64,000 bases of DNA from the NCBI RefSeq assembly GCF_002531725.1, contig NZ_NWSQ01000020.1, forward strand, positions 61,930 through 125,929. Reading direction: 5' to 3'. The notes beneath the pieces are model-generated. The model was not told the DNA's origin. It did not search any database and worked only from the letters and a program-made list of their open reading frames with translations. The position numbers and the translations under genes are program-made. Position 1 is the stretch's first letter; each line of letters starts with the position of its first letter. This document shows positions 25,856 to 35,628 of the stretch, piece by piece. The stretch is from Rhizobium sp. L43 (GTDB lineage Bacteria; Pseudomonadota; Alphaproteobacteria; Rhizobiales; Rhizobiaceae).

Positions 25856-27586
25856 ATGACCATCAAGCTGCAAAAGCCTGACATCACAGAGCTGAAGCCG
25901 CGCATCACCGTATTCGGCGTTGGCGGCGGTGGCGGCAACGCCGTCAACAACATGATCACCGCCGGTCTCCAGGGCGTCGACTTCGTCGTCGCCAACACGG
26001 ATGCGCAGGCGCTGACGATGACGAAGGCCGAGCGCATCATCCAGCTCGGCGTCAATGTCACCGAAGGCCTCGGCGCAGGTTCGCAGCCGGAAGTCGGCCG
26101 CGCGGCAGCCGAAGAGTGCATCGATGAGATCGTCGATCACCTGAACGGCACGCATATGTGCTTCGTCACCGCCGGCATGGGCGGCGGCACCGGCACCGGC
26201 GCTGCGCCCGTCGTCGCGCAGGCCGCCCGCAACAAGGGCATTCTGACGGTCGGCGTCGTCACCAAGCCGTTCCATTTCGAAGGCGGGCGCCGCATGCGCC
26301 TGGCCGAGATGGGCATCCAGGAACTGCAGAAGTCTGTCGATACGCTGATCGTCATTCCGAACCAGAACCTCTTCCGCATTGCCAACGACAAGACGACCTT
26401 CGCTGATGCCTTCGCGATGGCCGACCAGGTTCTCTATTCGGGCGTTGCCTGCATCACCGACCTGATGGTGAAGGAAGGTCTCATCAACCTCGACTTCGCC
26501 GACGTCCGCTCGGTGATGCGTGAAATGGGCCGTGCGATGATGGGCACCGGCGAAGCCTCCGGCTCCGGCCGCGCGCTGCAGGCCGCCGAGGCTGCAATCG
26601 CCAACCCGCTGCTCGACGAAACTTCGATGAAGGGCGCTCAAGGCCTGCTGATCTCGATCACCGGCGGTCGCGACCTCACCCTCTTCGAAGTCGACGAAGC
26701 TGCGACCCGCATCCGCGAAGAAGTCGATCCCGACGCCAACATCATCCTCGGCGCCACCTTCGACGAATCGCTTGAGGGCATCATTCGCGTCTCGGTCGTC
26801 GCCACCGGCATCGATCGGGCGATGAACGAAGCCGCCGAGCGCAATTTCCAGCCGGCCGCAAAGCCTGCTATCCGCCCTTCCGCGGCTGTTGCTCCGGCAG
26901 CGGCCGCAGTTCAGCCTGCGCCCGTGATGCAGGCACCGAAGGCCTTGGATCCGATCGCGCAGACCATCCGCGCAGCCGAGATGGAACGCGAACTCGAAAT
27001 CCCGGCCCCGCGTGCCGCCGCCCCACTGCAGCAGCCGGTGGCACAGCAGGAAACCTTCCGTCCGCAGAGCAAGATCTTCGCGCCTGCACCGGAAGCTCCG
27101 GTCATGCGCCCTCAGGTGCAGCAGCAGGCTCCGGCACCCGTTATGAGCCAGCCGGTCATGAGCCAGCCGGTCGTAAGCCAGCCCGTCCAGCAGCAGCCGG
27201 TCCGGCAGGAGCCGATCATCCGCCAAGCGCCTGAACCGATGCGCATGCCGAAGGTTGAGGATTTCCCGCCGGTCGTCCAGGCCGAACTCGACCACCGCAC
27301 GCAGGCGGCTTCCGCACATGCGGCAGAAGAGCGCGGTCCGATGGGCCTGCTGAAGCGAATCACCAATTCGCTCGGCCGCCGCGACGACGACGCGGTTGCC
27401 GCCGACATGACGGCAGCACCGCCGGCCGCTTCGCAGCAGCGCCGTCCGCTGTCGCCGGAGGCAAGCCTCTACGCACCGCGTCGCGGCAACCTCGACGACC
27501 AGGGCCGGGCGGTTCCGCAGGCCCGGATGACGCAGGAAGACGACCAGCTGGAAATCCCGGCATTCCTGCGCCGCCAGTCGAATTGA
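25856..27586 (+). CDS. ftsZ: Cell division GTPase FtsZ, long C-terminal linker
   Basis: A 576-residue tubulin-like GTPase that builds the division ring. The core (about residues 15-320) holds FGVGGGGGNAVNNM, the GTP signature GMGGGTGTGAAPV, and NIILGATFDESLEG of the T7/C-terminal region. A long Pro/Gln/Ala-rich linker (~330-560), typical of rhizobial FtsZ, includes three tandem 15-bp units coding MSQPV (27143-27187). The conserved C-terminal peptide is DDQLEIPAFLRRQSN, which in the family binds FtsA. ATG 25856 follows GAAGGAACAGG; a terminator follows the gene. Confidence 0.96.
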   Translation: MTIKLQKPDITELKPRITVFGVGGGGGNAVNNMITAGLQGVDFVVANTDAQALTMTKAERIIQLGVNVTEGLGAGSQPEVGRAAAEECIDEIVDHLNGTHMCFVTAGMGGGTGTGAAPVVAQAARNKGILTVGVVTKPFHFEGGRRMRLAEMGIQELQKSVDTLIVIPNQNLFRIANDKTTFADAFAMADQVLYSGVACITDLMVKEGLINLDFADVRSVMREMGRAMMGTGEASGSGRALQAAEAAIANPLLDETSMKGAQGLLISITGGRDLTLFEVDEAATRIREEVDPDANIILGATFDESLEGIIRVSVVATGIDRAMNEAAERNFQPAAKPAIRPSAAVAPAAAAVQPAPVMQAPKALDPIAQTIRAAEMERELEIPAPRAAAPLQQPVAQQETFRPQSKIFAPAPEAPVMRPQVQQQAPAPVMSQPVMSQPVVSQPVQQQPVRQEPIIRQAPEPMRMPKVEDFPPVVQAELDHRTQAASAHAAEERGPMGLLKRITNSLGRRDDDAVAADMTAAPPAASQQRRPLSPEASLYAPRRGNLDDQGRAVPQARMTQEDDQLEIPAFLRRQSN

Positions 27587-27607
27587 GGGGCTGCTTCAGC
27601 ACCGTTC

Positions 27608-27643
27608 ATGCCCGGGATCAAGGTCCCGGGCATTGCTGTTTTT
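27608..27643 (+). terminator. Terminator after ftsZ
   Basis: A perfect 10-bp stem ATGCCCGGGA (27608-27617) / TCCCGGGCAT (27624-27633), then TGCTGTTTTT. It lies 22 bp past the ftsZ stop. lpxC would then need its own promoter in 27644-27847, which is plausible. Confidence 0.75.
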
Positions 27644-27847
27644 CAGCCTGCGATTCGCGAGCGATTTCAAACGCCTGACTTCGTAACAAAGCGAAAGAAA
27701 CAGTGATTTGGATTGGAGCGCCGGCGCACGTAAGTATGGTGCAAGGAAACTGCACTACCAGACCCTTCGACAGGCTCCTTGTGCAGAATGAATGATGACC
27801 GTGCCGATCGGACAGACCGCCGGTGCGGAAGAATAAAGGCAGAATTT

Positions 27848-28804
27848 ATGGCAATTGGCTTGCTGGGTTTTCAAACGACGGTATCGCGTCCCGTGACGCT
27901 CACGGGAACTGGAGTTCATTCGGGCGCAGTCGTTTCGATCACCCTGAACCCGGCCGAATCGGACACCGGCGTCGTTTTCCAGCGCCTGCATGACAATGGC
28001 GACATCACCGAACTCAAGGCTGTCTCTTCGCAGGTCGGCAATACCGACCTCTGCACCGTGCTCGGCTTCTCGCCCGCTCATTCGGTCGCGACGATCGAAC
28101 ATGTCATGGCCGCCATCTATGCGCTCGGCCTCGACAATGTGGTGATCGAGGTGCAGGGCGCCGAAATGCCGATCATGGACGGCAGTTCGCTGCCCTTCGT
28201 CGAAGCGATCGAGCAGGCCGGTCTCGTCTCGCTCGGCGTCAAGCGCCGCTATATCCGCATCACCAAGCCGGTGCGAATCGAGCACGGCGGCTCCTGGAGC
28301 GAATTCCGCCCCTATGACGGCACGCGCTTCGAGGTCGAGATCGATTTCGAATGCCCGCTGATCGGCCGGCAGAAGTGGGCCGGCGACCTGACCGCTTCCG
28401 TCTTCAAGACCGAGCTTTCCCGCGCCCGCACCTTCGGCTTCATGCGCGATGTCGAGCGTCTTTGGGCCTCGGGCCACGCGCTCGGCTCCTCGCTCGAAAA
28501 CTCCGTCGTCATCTCGGACGACAACACCGTCATCAATATCGAGGGGCTGCGTTACGCCAAGGACGAATTCGTCCGCCACAAGACGCTCGATGCCGTCGGC
28601 GATCTGTCGCTTGCCGGCGCCCAGTTCATCGGCTGCTACCGTTCGTATCGCGGCGGCCACAAGATGAATGCCAATGCGCTGAAGGCGCTGCTCGCCGACC
28701 CCTCGGCCTACGAGGTCGTGGAGACGTCGACGCCGCGCCAGCGCGTCGCTGCCCGCGAGCTGATCGCCGTCAGCGCTTCGGAATTCGCTCCCTGGTCGGC
28801 ATGA
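27848..28804 (+). CDS. lpxC: UDP-3-O-acyl-N-acetylglucosamine deacetylase LpxC
   Basis: A 318-residue zinc enzyme that commits UDP-GlcNAc derivatives to lipid A. Zinc ligands are expected from the motif TIEHVMAAIYALG and the pair in RHKTLDAVGDLSL (H and D); GFMRDVERL and GLRYAKDEFVRHK are other family motifs. The ATG at 27848 follows AAAGGCAG; upstream in-frame starts add residues unlike the family. It follows ftsZ as in many proteobacteria, linking outer-membrane and wall synthesis. Confidence 0.95.
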   Translation: MAIGLLGFQTTVSRPVTLTGTGVHSGAVVSITLNPAESDTGVVFQRLHDNGDITELKAVSSQVGNTDLCTVLGFSPAHSVATIEHVMAAIYALGLDNVVIEVQGAEMPIMDGSSLPFVEAIEQAGLVSLGVKRRYIRITKPVRIEHGGSWSEFRPYDGTRFEVEIDFECPLIGRQKWAGDLTASVFKTELSRARTFGFMRDVERLWASGHALGSSLENSVVISDDNTVINIEGLRYAKDEFVRHKTLDAVGDLSLAGAQFIGCYRSYRGGHKMNANALKALLADPSAYEVVETSTPRQRVAARELIAVSASEFAPWSA

Positions 28805-28829
28805 CCTCCAGCCTATTCTCAAGACCAGG

Positions 28830-28857
28830 CCGCCTCTTTCCCGGAGGCGGTTTTTTT
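28830..28857 (+). terminator. Rho-independent terminator after lpxC
   Basis: CCGCCTC (28830-28836) pairs with GAGGCGG (28844-28850), followed by seven T. It lies 25 bp after the lpxC stop and ends the dcw region. Confidence 0.9.
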
Positions 28858-29096
28858 ATGTCGGCCCGAGGCTGCGGCGATCGGTGTTTTGTTGCAGTTG
28901 CTTAGCTGCCACAGTTTGGAGAGAAGAGGAAAAGCCGGTCATTCTGGAGGCTGCTGCCACAAAAATGCGTTAATGCCTTATCATTGCGTTGCTCTTGATG
29001 CACATTTGTGGCTAGAAACGCCAGCGAGGCGTGGCTGCCGTGGAGCGAGCGGCGGCAGTGGGGTTCTTTCGAATGGGTTATGCAGGATCTGAAGGT

Positions 29097-29942
29097 ATGA
29101 TGAAGACAGCGCGTGCTTTGTTCGCATCGCTTCTGGTGCTCAGCGCAGGCGCCGCGATCTCCGGTTGCCAGTCGGACCCTGATATCGACATCACCAAGCT
29201 CGGCCTCGAGACCGATCCGCCTGACGTGCTCTACACCCAGGGCCTCGCCAACATGAAGGCCGGCAACATGGCGGAAGCAGCGCGCAAGTTCGACGCGATC
29301 GACCGCGAGAACCCGTTCTCCGAATGGGCGCGCAAGGCGCTTGTGATGAGCACCTTCGTCAAATACCGTCAGGGCCGCCTGGACGATGCGCTTGCATCCG
29401 GCAACCGCTACATGTCGCAATATCCGAAGTCCCAGGATGCCGCCTATGTGCAGTATCTCATCGGTCTCACCTATTCCAAGCAGATCGTCGACGTGACGCA
29501 GGACCAGCGTGCCTCGGCCAAGACGATCGAGGCGATGCAGGCCGTCATCGACAATTATCCGAACTCCGAATATGTTGACGACGCGCAGGCCAAGATCCGC
29601 TTCGCGCGCGACCAGCTCGCCGGCAAGGAAATGCAGATCGGCCGCTACTACATGGAGCGGAAGGAATATCTCGCCGCGATCTCGCGCTTCCGCATCGTCG
29701 TCGAGAAATATCCGAACACGAACCAGATCGAAGAAGCCTTGGCGCGTCTCGTCGAAGCCTACTACGCGATGGGTATCGTCGACGAGGCGCAGACGGCGGC
29801 TGCCGTTCTCGGTCACAATTATCCCGACAGCCAGTGGTACGCCGATTCCTACAAGCTGCTGCAGACCGGTGGCGCCGAGCCGCGGGAAAACAAGGGCTCG
29901 TGGATCGCTGCGGCAGGCAAGAAACTCCTGCTCGGTTCATAA
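29097..29942 (+). CDS. bamD: Outer membrane assembly lipoprotein BamD
   Basis: A ~281-residue lipoprotein with TPR repeats. The signal peptide ends in the lipobox ISGC at about residue 24. TPR-like stretches follow (YTQGLANMKAGNMAEAARKF, YYMERKEYLAAISRFRIVVE). BamD works with BamA in outer-membrane protein insertion. I choose ATG 29097, where the signal peptide begins properly; ATG 29100 is equivalent, and an ATG at 29073 would put seven extra residues before it. recN follows after 5 bp. Confidence 0.92.
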   Translation: MMKTARALFASLLVLSAGAAISGCQSDPDIDITKLGLETDPPDVLYTQGLANMKAGNMAEAARKFDAIDRENPFSEWARKALVMSTFVKYRQGRLDDALASGNRYMSQYPKSQDAAYVQYLIGLTYSKQIVDVTQDQRASAKTIEAMQAVIDNYPNSEYVDDAQAKIRFARDQLAGKEMQIGRYYMERKEYLAAISRFRIVVEKYPNTNQIEEALARLVEAYYAMGIVDEAQTAAAVLGHNYPDSQWYADSYKLLQTGGAEPRENKGSWIAAAGKKLLLGS

Positions 29943-29947
29943 GTCCA

Positions 29948-31621
29948 ATGCTGATCCAGCTTTCGATCCGCGATATCGTCCTGATCGAGCGGCTGGATCT
30001 TGCCTTCGAGACCGGACTTTCCGTGCTGACGGGCGAGACCGGGGCGGGCAAATCCATCCTGCTCGACAGCCTGTCGCTGGCGCTCGGCGGGCGCGGCGAC
30101 GGCGGCCTGGTGCGCCACGGCGAGGATAAGGGCCAGGTGACGGCGGTCTTCGACGTCGGCATGGACCACGGCGCCCGCGCGCTCCTGCGTGAAAACGGCA
30201 TTGACGACGAAGGCGACCTGATCTTCCGCCGCCAGCAATCGGCGGATGGGCGCACCAAGGCCTATGTCAACGACCAGCCGGTCAGCGTGCAACTGATGCG
30301 CCAGGCCGGCCAGATGCTGGTCGAGATCCACGGCCAGCACGACGATCGCGCCCTTGTCGACACCAATGCCCACCGCACTCTGCTCGATGCCTTCGCCGGC
30401 CTTGCCGACGAGGTTTCGGACGTTTCCCGGCTTTATCGCCTGTGGCGCGACAGCGAGCGGACGCTGAAGAAGCATCGCGAGAAGGTGGAAAGTGCTGCCC
30501 GCGAAGCCGACTACCTGCGCTCTTCCGTCGAGGAGCTCCAGAAGCTCTCGCCGCAGGATGGCGAGGAGGACGAACTCGCCGACCGCCGACAGAAAATGAT
30601 GAAGGCCGAGCGAATCCTCGGCGATATCGCCGAGGCCTCCGAATTCCTGAACGGCAATGCCTCGCCGGTGCCCCATATCGCCTCGCTGGTGCGCCGGCTG
30701 GAGCGCAAGAGCCATGAGGCGCCGGGCCTGCTCGAAGACACTGTGACGCTGCTTGACGCCGCGCTCGACCAGCTTTCCAACGCGCAGATGGAAGTCGAGG
30801 CGGCGCTGCGCAAGACCGAATACGATCCGAGAGAACTGGAGCGGGTGGAGGAGCGGCTTTTTGCGCTCAGAGCCGCCTCGCGCAAATATTCCGTGCCTGT
30901 CACCGAACTGCCGGCGCTTGCCGTCCGCATGATCGCCGATCTCGCCGATCTCGATGCGGGCGAGGAGCGGCTTGCGCGGCTTGAAGCAGAGGTCGGCCTG
31001 GCGCGGGAAAATTACGATGCGGCGGCGCGCGCGCTCTCCGACAAGCGCCATCACGCCGGCACCGCACTGGCCGCAGCCGTCATGGCCGAGCTGCCGGCGC
31101 TGAAGCTCGAACGCGCCCGTTTCATGGTCGAGATCACCACGGATGCACACGAGGCTCTGGCCGAAGGCATCGATGTGGTCGAGTTCCATGTCCAGACCAA
31201 TCCGGGCACGCGGCCGGGCTCGATCATGAAGGTCGCTTCCGGCGGCGAACTCTCACGTTTCCTGCTGGCGCTGAAGGTTGCGCTCGCCGATCGCGGATCG
31301 GCCCCCACGCTCGTCTTCGACGAAATCGATACCGGCGTCGGCGGTGCCGTGGCCGATGCGATCGGCCAGCGGCTGAAACGGCTGTCCGAGCGTGTGCAGG
31401 TGCTGTCGGTCACGCATGCGCCGCAGGTCGCGGCAAGGGCGGCGACGCATCTGTTGATATCCAAGGGACCGGCGGCCGAGGGATCCGAAAAGATCGCCAC
31501 GCGCGTGGCGACGATGGCGCACACGGATCGCACCGAAGAGATCGCCCGCATGCTGGCTGGCGCTTCGGTGACCGAAGAGGCGAGGGCGGCGGCGAAGCGG
31601 CTGCTGGCCGGCAACGGTTGA
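29948..31621 (+). CDS. recN: DNA repair protein RecN
   Basis: A 557-residue SMC-like ATPase for double-strand break repair. The N-terminal Walker A is TGETGAGKSILLDSL; a long coiled-coil middle follows (about residues 150-370, rich in Glu, Arg, Leu), then the ABC signature SGGELSRFLLAL and the Walker B VFDEIDTGVGG. It begins at ATG 29948, 5 bp after bamD; the bamD-recN-ligA order is common in rhizobia. Confidence 0.95.
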   Translation: MLIQLSIRDIVLIERLDLAFETGLSVLTGETGAGKSILLDSLSLALGGRGDGGLVRHGEDKGQVTAVFDVGMDHGARALLRENGIDDEGDLIFRRQQSADGRTKAYVNDQPVSVQLMRQAGQMLVEIHGQHDDRALVDTNAHRTLLDAFAGLADEVSDVSRLYRLWRDSERTLKKHREKVESAAREADYLRSSVEELQKLSPQDGEEDELADRRQKMMKAERILGDIAEASEFLNGNASPVPHIASLVRRLERKSHEAPGLLEDTVTLLDAALDQLSNAQMEVEAALRKTEYDPRELERVEERLFALRAASRKYSVPVTELPALAVRMIADLADLDAGEERLARLEAEVGLARENYDAAARALSDKRHHAGTALAAAVMAELPALKLERARFMVEITTDAHEALAEGIDVVEFHVQTNPGTRPGSIMKVASGGELSRFLLALKVALADRGSAPTLVFDEIDTGVGGAVADAIGQRLKRLSERVQVLSVTHAPQVAARAATHLLISKGPAAEGSEKIATRVATMAHTDRTEEIARMLAGASVTEEARAAAKRLLAGNG

Positions 31622-31698
31622 TTTCCAGCACCATCGGCGGTGACGAGCGTCTCGCTTCGCGCTATCGGTAACATTCCGATCAGCGACGATCCGTTGCC

Positions 31699-32226
31699 AT
31701 GCACCTTTTCCATTTCAGTGATGATCCCAATATTGCGGTGTTCGAACCGCGTCCGGTTCGCGTGCCCTCGATCCGCCCAACGGGCCGGGAATGGCTGAAC
31801 GGTCCGCTCGTCTGGGCGATCGATGGCGACCATGACTTCATGTATCTCTTTCCGCGCGACTGCCCGCGGATCCTGATCTGGGCGACATCCGAGACGCCGG
31901 AGGCCGAGCGGCGGCGCTGGCTCGGCGGTTGCCGGGCCGCTGCCTATATCGAGCGTCACTGGTTGGAAAGGCTCTCGGTGGAGACGATCCATCGCTACGA
32001 GTTGCCGGCTGGGGATTTCGAGGATCTGGATGATGCGGGCATGTGGGTGGCCCGCGGACGCGTTGTTCCGACCGAGCGCACCGCCATATCGCGGCTCGAC
32101 CGGGAGTTTGCGCCGCGCGGGGTGGAGCTCAGGGTGGTCGATAGTCTTCGGCCGCTGAAGAGCTTTTGGGACACTGGCCTGCATGTCAGCGGTATTCGGC
32201 TGCGCAATGCTGGGGATTGGGAATAG
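31699..32226 (+). CDS. Uncharacterised protein (DUF6886-like)
   Basis: A 175-residue soluble protein beginning MHLFHFSDDPNIAVFEPRPV and containing VWAIDGDHDFMYLFPRDCPR. I recall this pattern from a family of unknown function called DUF6886, whose N-terminal HFSDD and VWAID motifs recur across bacteria; this is memory, not a search. No signal peptide or membrane segment is visible. It lies between recN and a palindromic repeat, without obvious functional links. The start ATG lacks a strong ribosome site. Confidence 0.6.
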   Translation: MHLFHFSDDPNIAVFEPRPVRVPSIRPTGREWLNGPLVWAIDGDHDFMYLFPRDCPRILIWATSETPEAERRRWLGGCRAAAYIERHWLERLSVETIHRYELPAGDFEDLDDAGMWVARGRVVPTERTAISRLDREFAPRGVELRVVDSLRPLKSFWDTGLHVSGIRLRNAGDWE

Positions 32227-32317
32227 AGCGATCCAATGCTATGGATCTGTACGATGCTTCGACGTGTCAATGCAGTCCAGAGTAGAGAATTTGGAGCGAA
32301 TGCTACCTCACTCTCCC

Positions 32318-32467
32318 TCATTCCTGTGCTTGTCACAGGAATCCAGCGCGCCCAAGTCTTTGGGCGCGGGAGACTCTTTTCGAGGTCTATGGAGTCATTC
32401 ACCGCGCAGACGCGCGGTGGCTGGATTCCTGTGACATCCCTCGGGTCAAGCCCGAGGACAGGAATGA
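32318..32467. repeat. Palindromic mosaic repeat between the DUF6886-like gene and ligA
   Basis: Ends are inverted: TCATTCCTGT (32318-32327) and ACAGGAATGA (32458-32467). Inside, GTCACAGGAATCCAG (32332-32346) pairs with CTGGATTCCTGTGAC (32421-32435), and CCTCGGGTCAAGCCCGAGG forms a small hairpin near the right end. This is a known style of rhizobial intergenic element. The hairpin module recurs at 36809-36859. The rest of the ~400-bp gap shows no gene. Confidence 0.65.
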
Positions 32468-32628
32468 AGGCAGGGGGTAGCGATCGGCCTATATGACGGC
32501 GGCATCCGGCTGCGCAATGCCGGGGGCTGGAATAGAGGATCTCGACGTACGCCAGCACCCTTTTCATCCGGCAATTTTGCTCTAAAACCAATCCAGATTT
32601 CTGGCCAGATTCTCTGGAGTGTTATTCC

Positions 32629-34785
32629 ATGTCCACCGAAGGTTCCGCCGTCGACACGTTGACGATCGAAGAGGTTGCCGCCGAACTCGAACGGCTGGCA
32701 AAGGAGATCGCGCATCATGATGCGCTCTACCACGGCAAGGACCAGCCGGAGATTTCGGATGCCGATTACGACGCGCTGAAGCGCCGCAACGATGCGCTGG
32801 AAGCGCGGTTTCCCGAGCTGATCCGTGACGACAGCCCGTCACGGCGTGTCGGGGCCGCGCCTTCCGTCACCTTCTCGCCAGTCGTTCATGCGCGGCCGAT
32901 GCTGTCGCTCGACAACACTTTCTCGCAAGAAGACGTGCAGGATTTCGTCGCCGGCGTCTATCGCTTCCTCGGCCGCCTGCCGGACCAGTCGATCGCCTTT
33001 ACCGCCGAGCCGAAGATCGACGGTCTGTCGATGTCGATCCGTTACGAGAACGGCAGGCTGATGACGGCTGCGACGCGCGGTGACGGCACGACGGGGGAAA
33101 ACGTCACTGCCAATATCCGCACCATTGCCGAGATCCCCAACCAACTGCCGAAGGGCGTTCCCGCCGTCGTCGAGATCCGCGGCGAGGTCTATATGGCCAA
33201 GAGCGACTTCCTGGCGCTGAACCGGCAGATGGAGGCGGAAGGCAAGCAGACCTATGTCAACCCGCGCAACACCGCGGCTGGATCGCTGCGTCAGCTCGAC
33301 GCCAAGGTGACGGCGAGCCGCAAGCTGAAATTCTTCGCCTATGCCTGGGGCGAGATGTCTGACATGCCCGCCGAAACGCAGTTCGCCATGGTGCAGACCT
33401 TCAAAGACTGGGGTTTTCCGGTCAATCCGCTGATGAAGCGGCTGAATTCGGTTGCCGACATCCTGGCGCACTACGATGAGATTGGCCTCGAGCGTCCGGA
33501 TCTCGACTACGACATCGATGGCGTCGTCTATAAGGTCGACAGCCTCGAACTGCAGGCTCGTCTCGGCTTCCGCTCGCGTTCGCCGCGCTGGGCGACGGCG
33601 CACAAGTTTCCGGCCGAGCAGGCCTTTACCGAAGTCGAGAAGATCGAGATCCAGGTCGGCCGCACCGGCGCTCTGACGCCGGTGGCGCGGCTGAAGCCGA
33701 TCACGGTCGGCGGCGTCGTCGTCACCAATGCGACGCTGCATAACGAGGACTACATCAAGGGCATCGGCAATAGTGGTGAGCGCATCCGGCCTGATGATCA
33801 CGATATCCGCGAAGGGGATACCGTCATCGTCCAGCGCGCCGGCGACGTCATTCCGCAGATCCTCGATGTGGTGATGGAAAAACGCGCCGCCGACGCCGGC
33901 TCATACGAGTTTCCGAAGACCTGCCCGGTGTGCGGTTCGCATGCGGTGCGCGAGGTCAACGAGAAGACCGGGAAGATGGATTCGGTGCGCCGCTGCACCG
34001 GCGGCTTCATCTGCCGGGCGCAGGCGACCGAGCATCTGAAGCACTTCGTCTCGCGCAACGCCTTCGATATCGAAGGGCTGGGCTCGAAGCAGATCGACTT
34101 CTTCTTCGAAAATGAGGATCCGTCGCTGCAGATCCGCACCGCGCCCGATATCTTCACACTGGAGAAGCGCCAGCAGCAATCGCTGACCAAGCTGGAGAAT
34201 ATCGACGGCTTCGGCAAGGTCAGCGTCGGCAAGCTTTATGCGGCGATCAACGAACGGCGCAGCATTGCGCTCCACCGCTTCATCTATGCGCTCGGCATCC
34301 GCCATGTCGGCGAGAGCACGGCGAAGCTCTTGGCGCGCTCCTACAGCACCTACGAAGCCTTCGCGACTGTCATGAAGGAGGCGGCACCGCTTTCCGGCGA
34401 CGCCTGGAACGATCTCAACGCCATCGAGGGCATTGGCGAGGTCGTGGCGCGCGCCATGGTCGAGTTCTACAAGGAACCGCGCAATATCGAGGTGATCAAT
34501 CGCCTGATCGACGAGGTGACGCCTGAGGAGGCCGAACAGCCGGTGACGGCAGGCAGCCCGGTCGCCGGCAAGACCGTGGTGTTCACCGGCTCGCTGGAAA
34601 AATTCACCCGCGACGAGGCGAAGGCGAGGGCCGAAAGCCTCGGCGCCAAGGTGGCGGGATCGGTCTCGAAAAAGACCGACATCGTCGTCGCCGGCCCCGG
34701 CGCCGGCTCCAAGCTTGACAAGGCGCGCGAGCTCGGCGTGCAGACGATGGACGAGGACGAGTGGCTGGCGCTGATCAGCGGGTGA
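32629..34785 (+). CDS. ligA: NAD-dependent DNA ligase LigA
   Basis: A 718-residue ligase that seals nicks using NAD+. The adenylation lysine is K129 in AEPKIDGLSMS. The OB fold includes KVDSLELQARLGFRSRSP; the zinc finger has the Cys pattern CPVCGSHAV...RRCTGGFIC; helix-hairpin-helix repeats include LENIDGFGKVSVGKLYA and LNAIEGIGEVVARAMV. A BRCT domain (VAGKTVVFTGSLEKF to the end) closes the protein. Full family length; the only obvious replicative ligase in this window. Confidence 0.96.
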   Translation: MSTEGSAVDTLTIEEVAAELERLAKEIAHHDALYHGKDQPEISDADYDALKRRNDALEARFPELIRDDSPSRRVGAAPSVTFSPVVHARPMLSLDNTFSQEDVQDFVAGVYRFLGRLPDQSIAFTAEPKIDGLSMSIRYENGRLMTAATRGDGTTGENVTANIRTIAEIPNQLPKGVPAVVEIRGEVYMAKSDFLALNRQMEAEGKQTYVNPRNTAAGSLRQLDAKVTASRKLKFFAYAWGEMSDMPAETQFAMVQTFKDWGFPVNPLMKRLNSVADILAHYDEIGLERPDLDYDIDGVVYKVDSLELQARLGFRSRSPRWATAHKFPAEQAFTEVEKIEIQVGRTGALTPVARLKPITVGGVVVTNATLHNEDYIKGIGNSGERIRPDDHDIREGDTVIVQRAGDVIPQILDVVMEKRAADAGSYEFPKTCPVCGSHAVREVNEKTGKMDSVRRCTGGFICRAQATEHLKHFVSRNAFDIEGLGSKQIDFFFENEDPSLQIRTAPDIFTLEKRQQQSLTKLENIDGFGKVSVGKLYAAINERRSIALHRFIYALGIRHVGESTAKLLARSYSTYEAFATVMKEAAPLSGDAWNDLNAIEGIGEVVARAMVEFYKEPRNIEVINRLIDEVTPEEAEQPVTAGSPVAGKTVVFTGSLEKFTRDEAKARAESLGAKVAGSVSKKTDIVVAGPGAGSKLDKARELGVQTMDEDEWLALISG

Positions 34786-34819
34786 GGGGGTGACGGCGGA
34801 CCGCCAGCCTCCCGCTCGC

Positions 34820-35356
34820 TCATAGTCTGAGCCGCGCCATCGTATAGGCGTCGACATACTCCCCTGATCGAAAGCCGAAGGCTTTCAGCAGGCCTTCCTG
34901 TTCGAAGCCGAATTTCCGGTAGAGGCCGATGGCGACATCGTTGTCGGTATAGACGGTCAGTTCCAGCCGTTTGATATCGAGCCAGTCATCGGCGGCGTCG
35001 ACCATCGCGCCGAGCAAAATCCGGCCGAAGCCGCGGCCGGTGAAGTCGTCGTGCACGCCCATGCCGATGCCGGCGACGTGCTGCCGGCGGCCGGAAAGGC
35101 GATTGAGGCCGCAATTGCCGACGATTTTGCCATTTTGGGTGACGACGAGGCTGAGCGCGCCCGGCGACGGGTTCTCCATGTGCTTGCGAACCTCCTCGAT
35201 GCGCTGGTACGGCGGCCGCAGGGTGCCGGCCCGGTAGCCCGGCAGATTGATGAGATCGGTGATCTCCTCGGCATCGGAAAGACGCACGGCGCGCACGAGG
35301 ACGCCATCCGGCAGGCGCGCTCGGCCGCGAGCTTCATTCTCTTCGTTTTCAGACAT
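34820..35356 (-). CDS. GNAT-family N-acetyltransferase
   Basis: A 178-residue acetyltransferase. The acetyl-CoA loop is seen in GVHDDFTGRGFGRILLGAMV (motif A, Q/RxxGxG/A type), and VYTDNDVAIGLYRKFGFEQEG is motif B. The N-terminal VRAVRLSDAEEITDLINLP suits the fold. The substrate is unknown. ATG at 35354-35356 is preceded by GGAGAG on the minus strand; longer in-frame starts exist but begin with unrelated sequence. It converges with ligA, 34 bp apart. Confidence 0.85.
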   Translation of the reverse strand: MSENEENEARGRARLPDGVLVRAVRLSDAEEITDLINLPGYRAGTLRPPYQRIEEVRKHMENPSPGALSLVVTQNGKIVGNCGLNRLSGRRQHVAGIGMGVHDDFTGRGFGRILLGAMVDAADDWLDIKRLELTVYTDNDVAIGLYRKFGFEQEGLLKAFGFRSGEYVDAYTMARLRL

Positions 35357-35628
35357 GGGATGCTCTCCTTGGGTTTGAGGAGGAGAGCCGGATTTCGAAA
35401 ACCCTGCTCGCCTCGGCAGGGTTTTCGGGAATGATCGGACGGCTAGTGACGCACCATCGCTCCCGCGTACCCTGGAAGGGTCGTGGCGATATGATGCCTG
35501 ATTGATGTCACAGAGTTGATCATGCATAAAAGTTTCCCCATTTGCGTGCAGATGTCAACAGGCGGGAATTTGCCTTTGCATGCGGCTATGATTATTCCGG
35601 TAGGGGCAGACGATTCGGATATTTGCCC

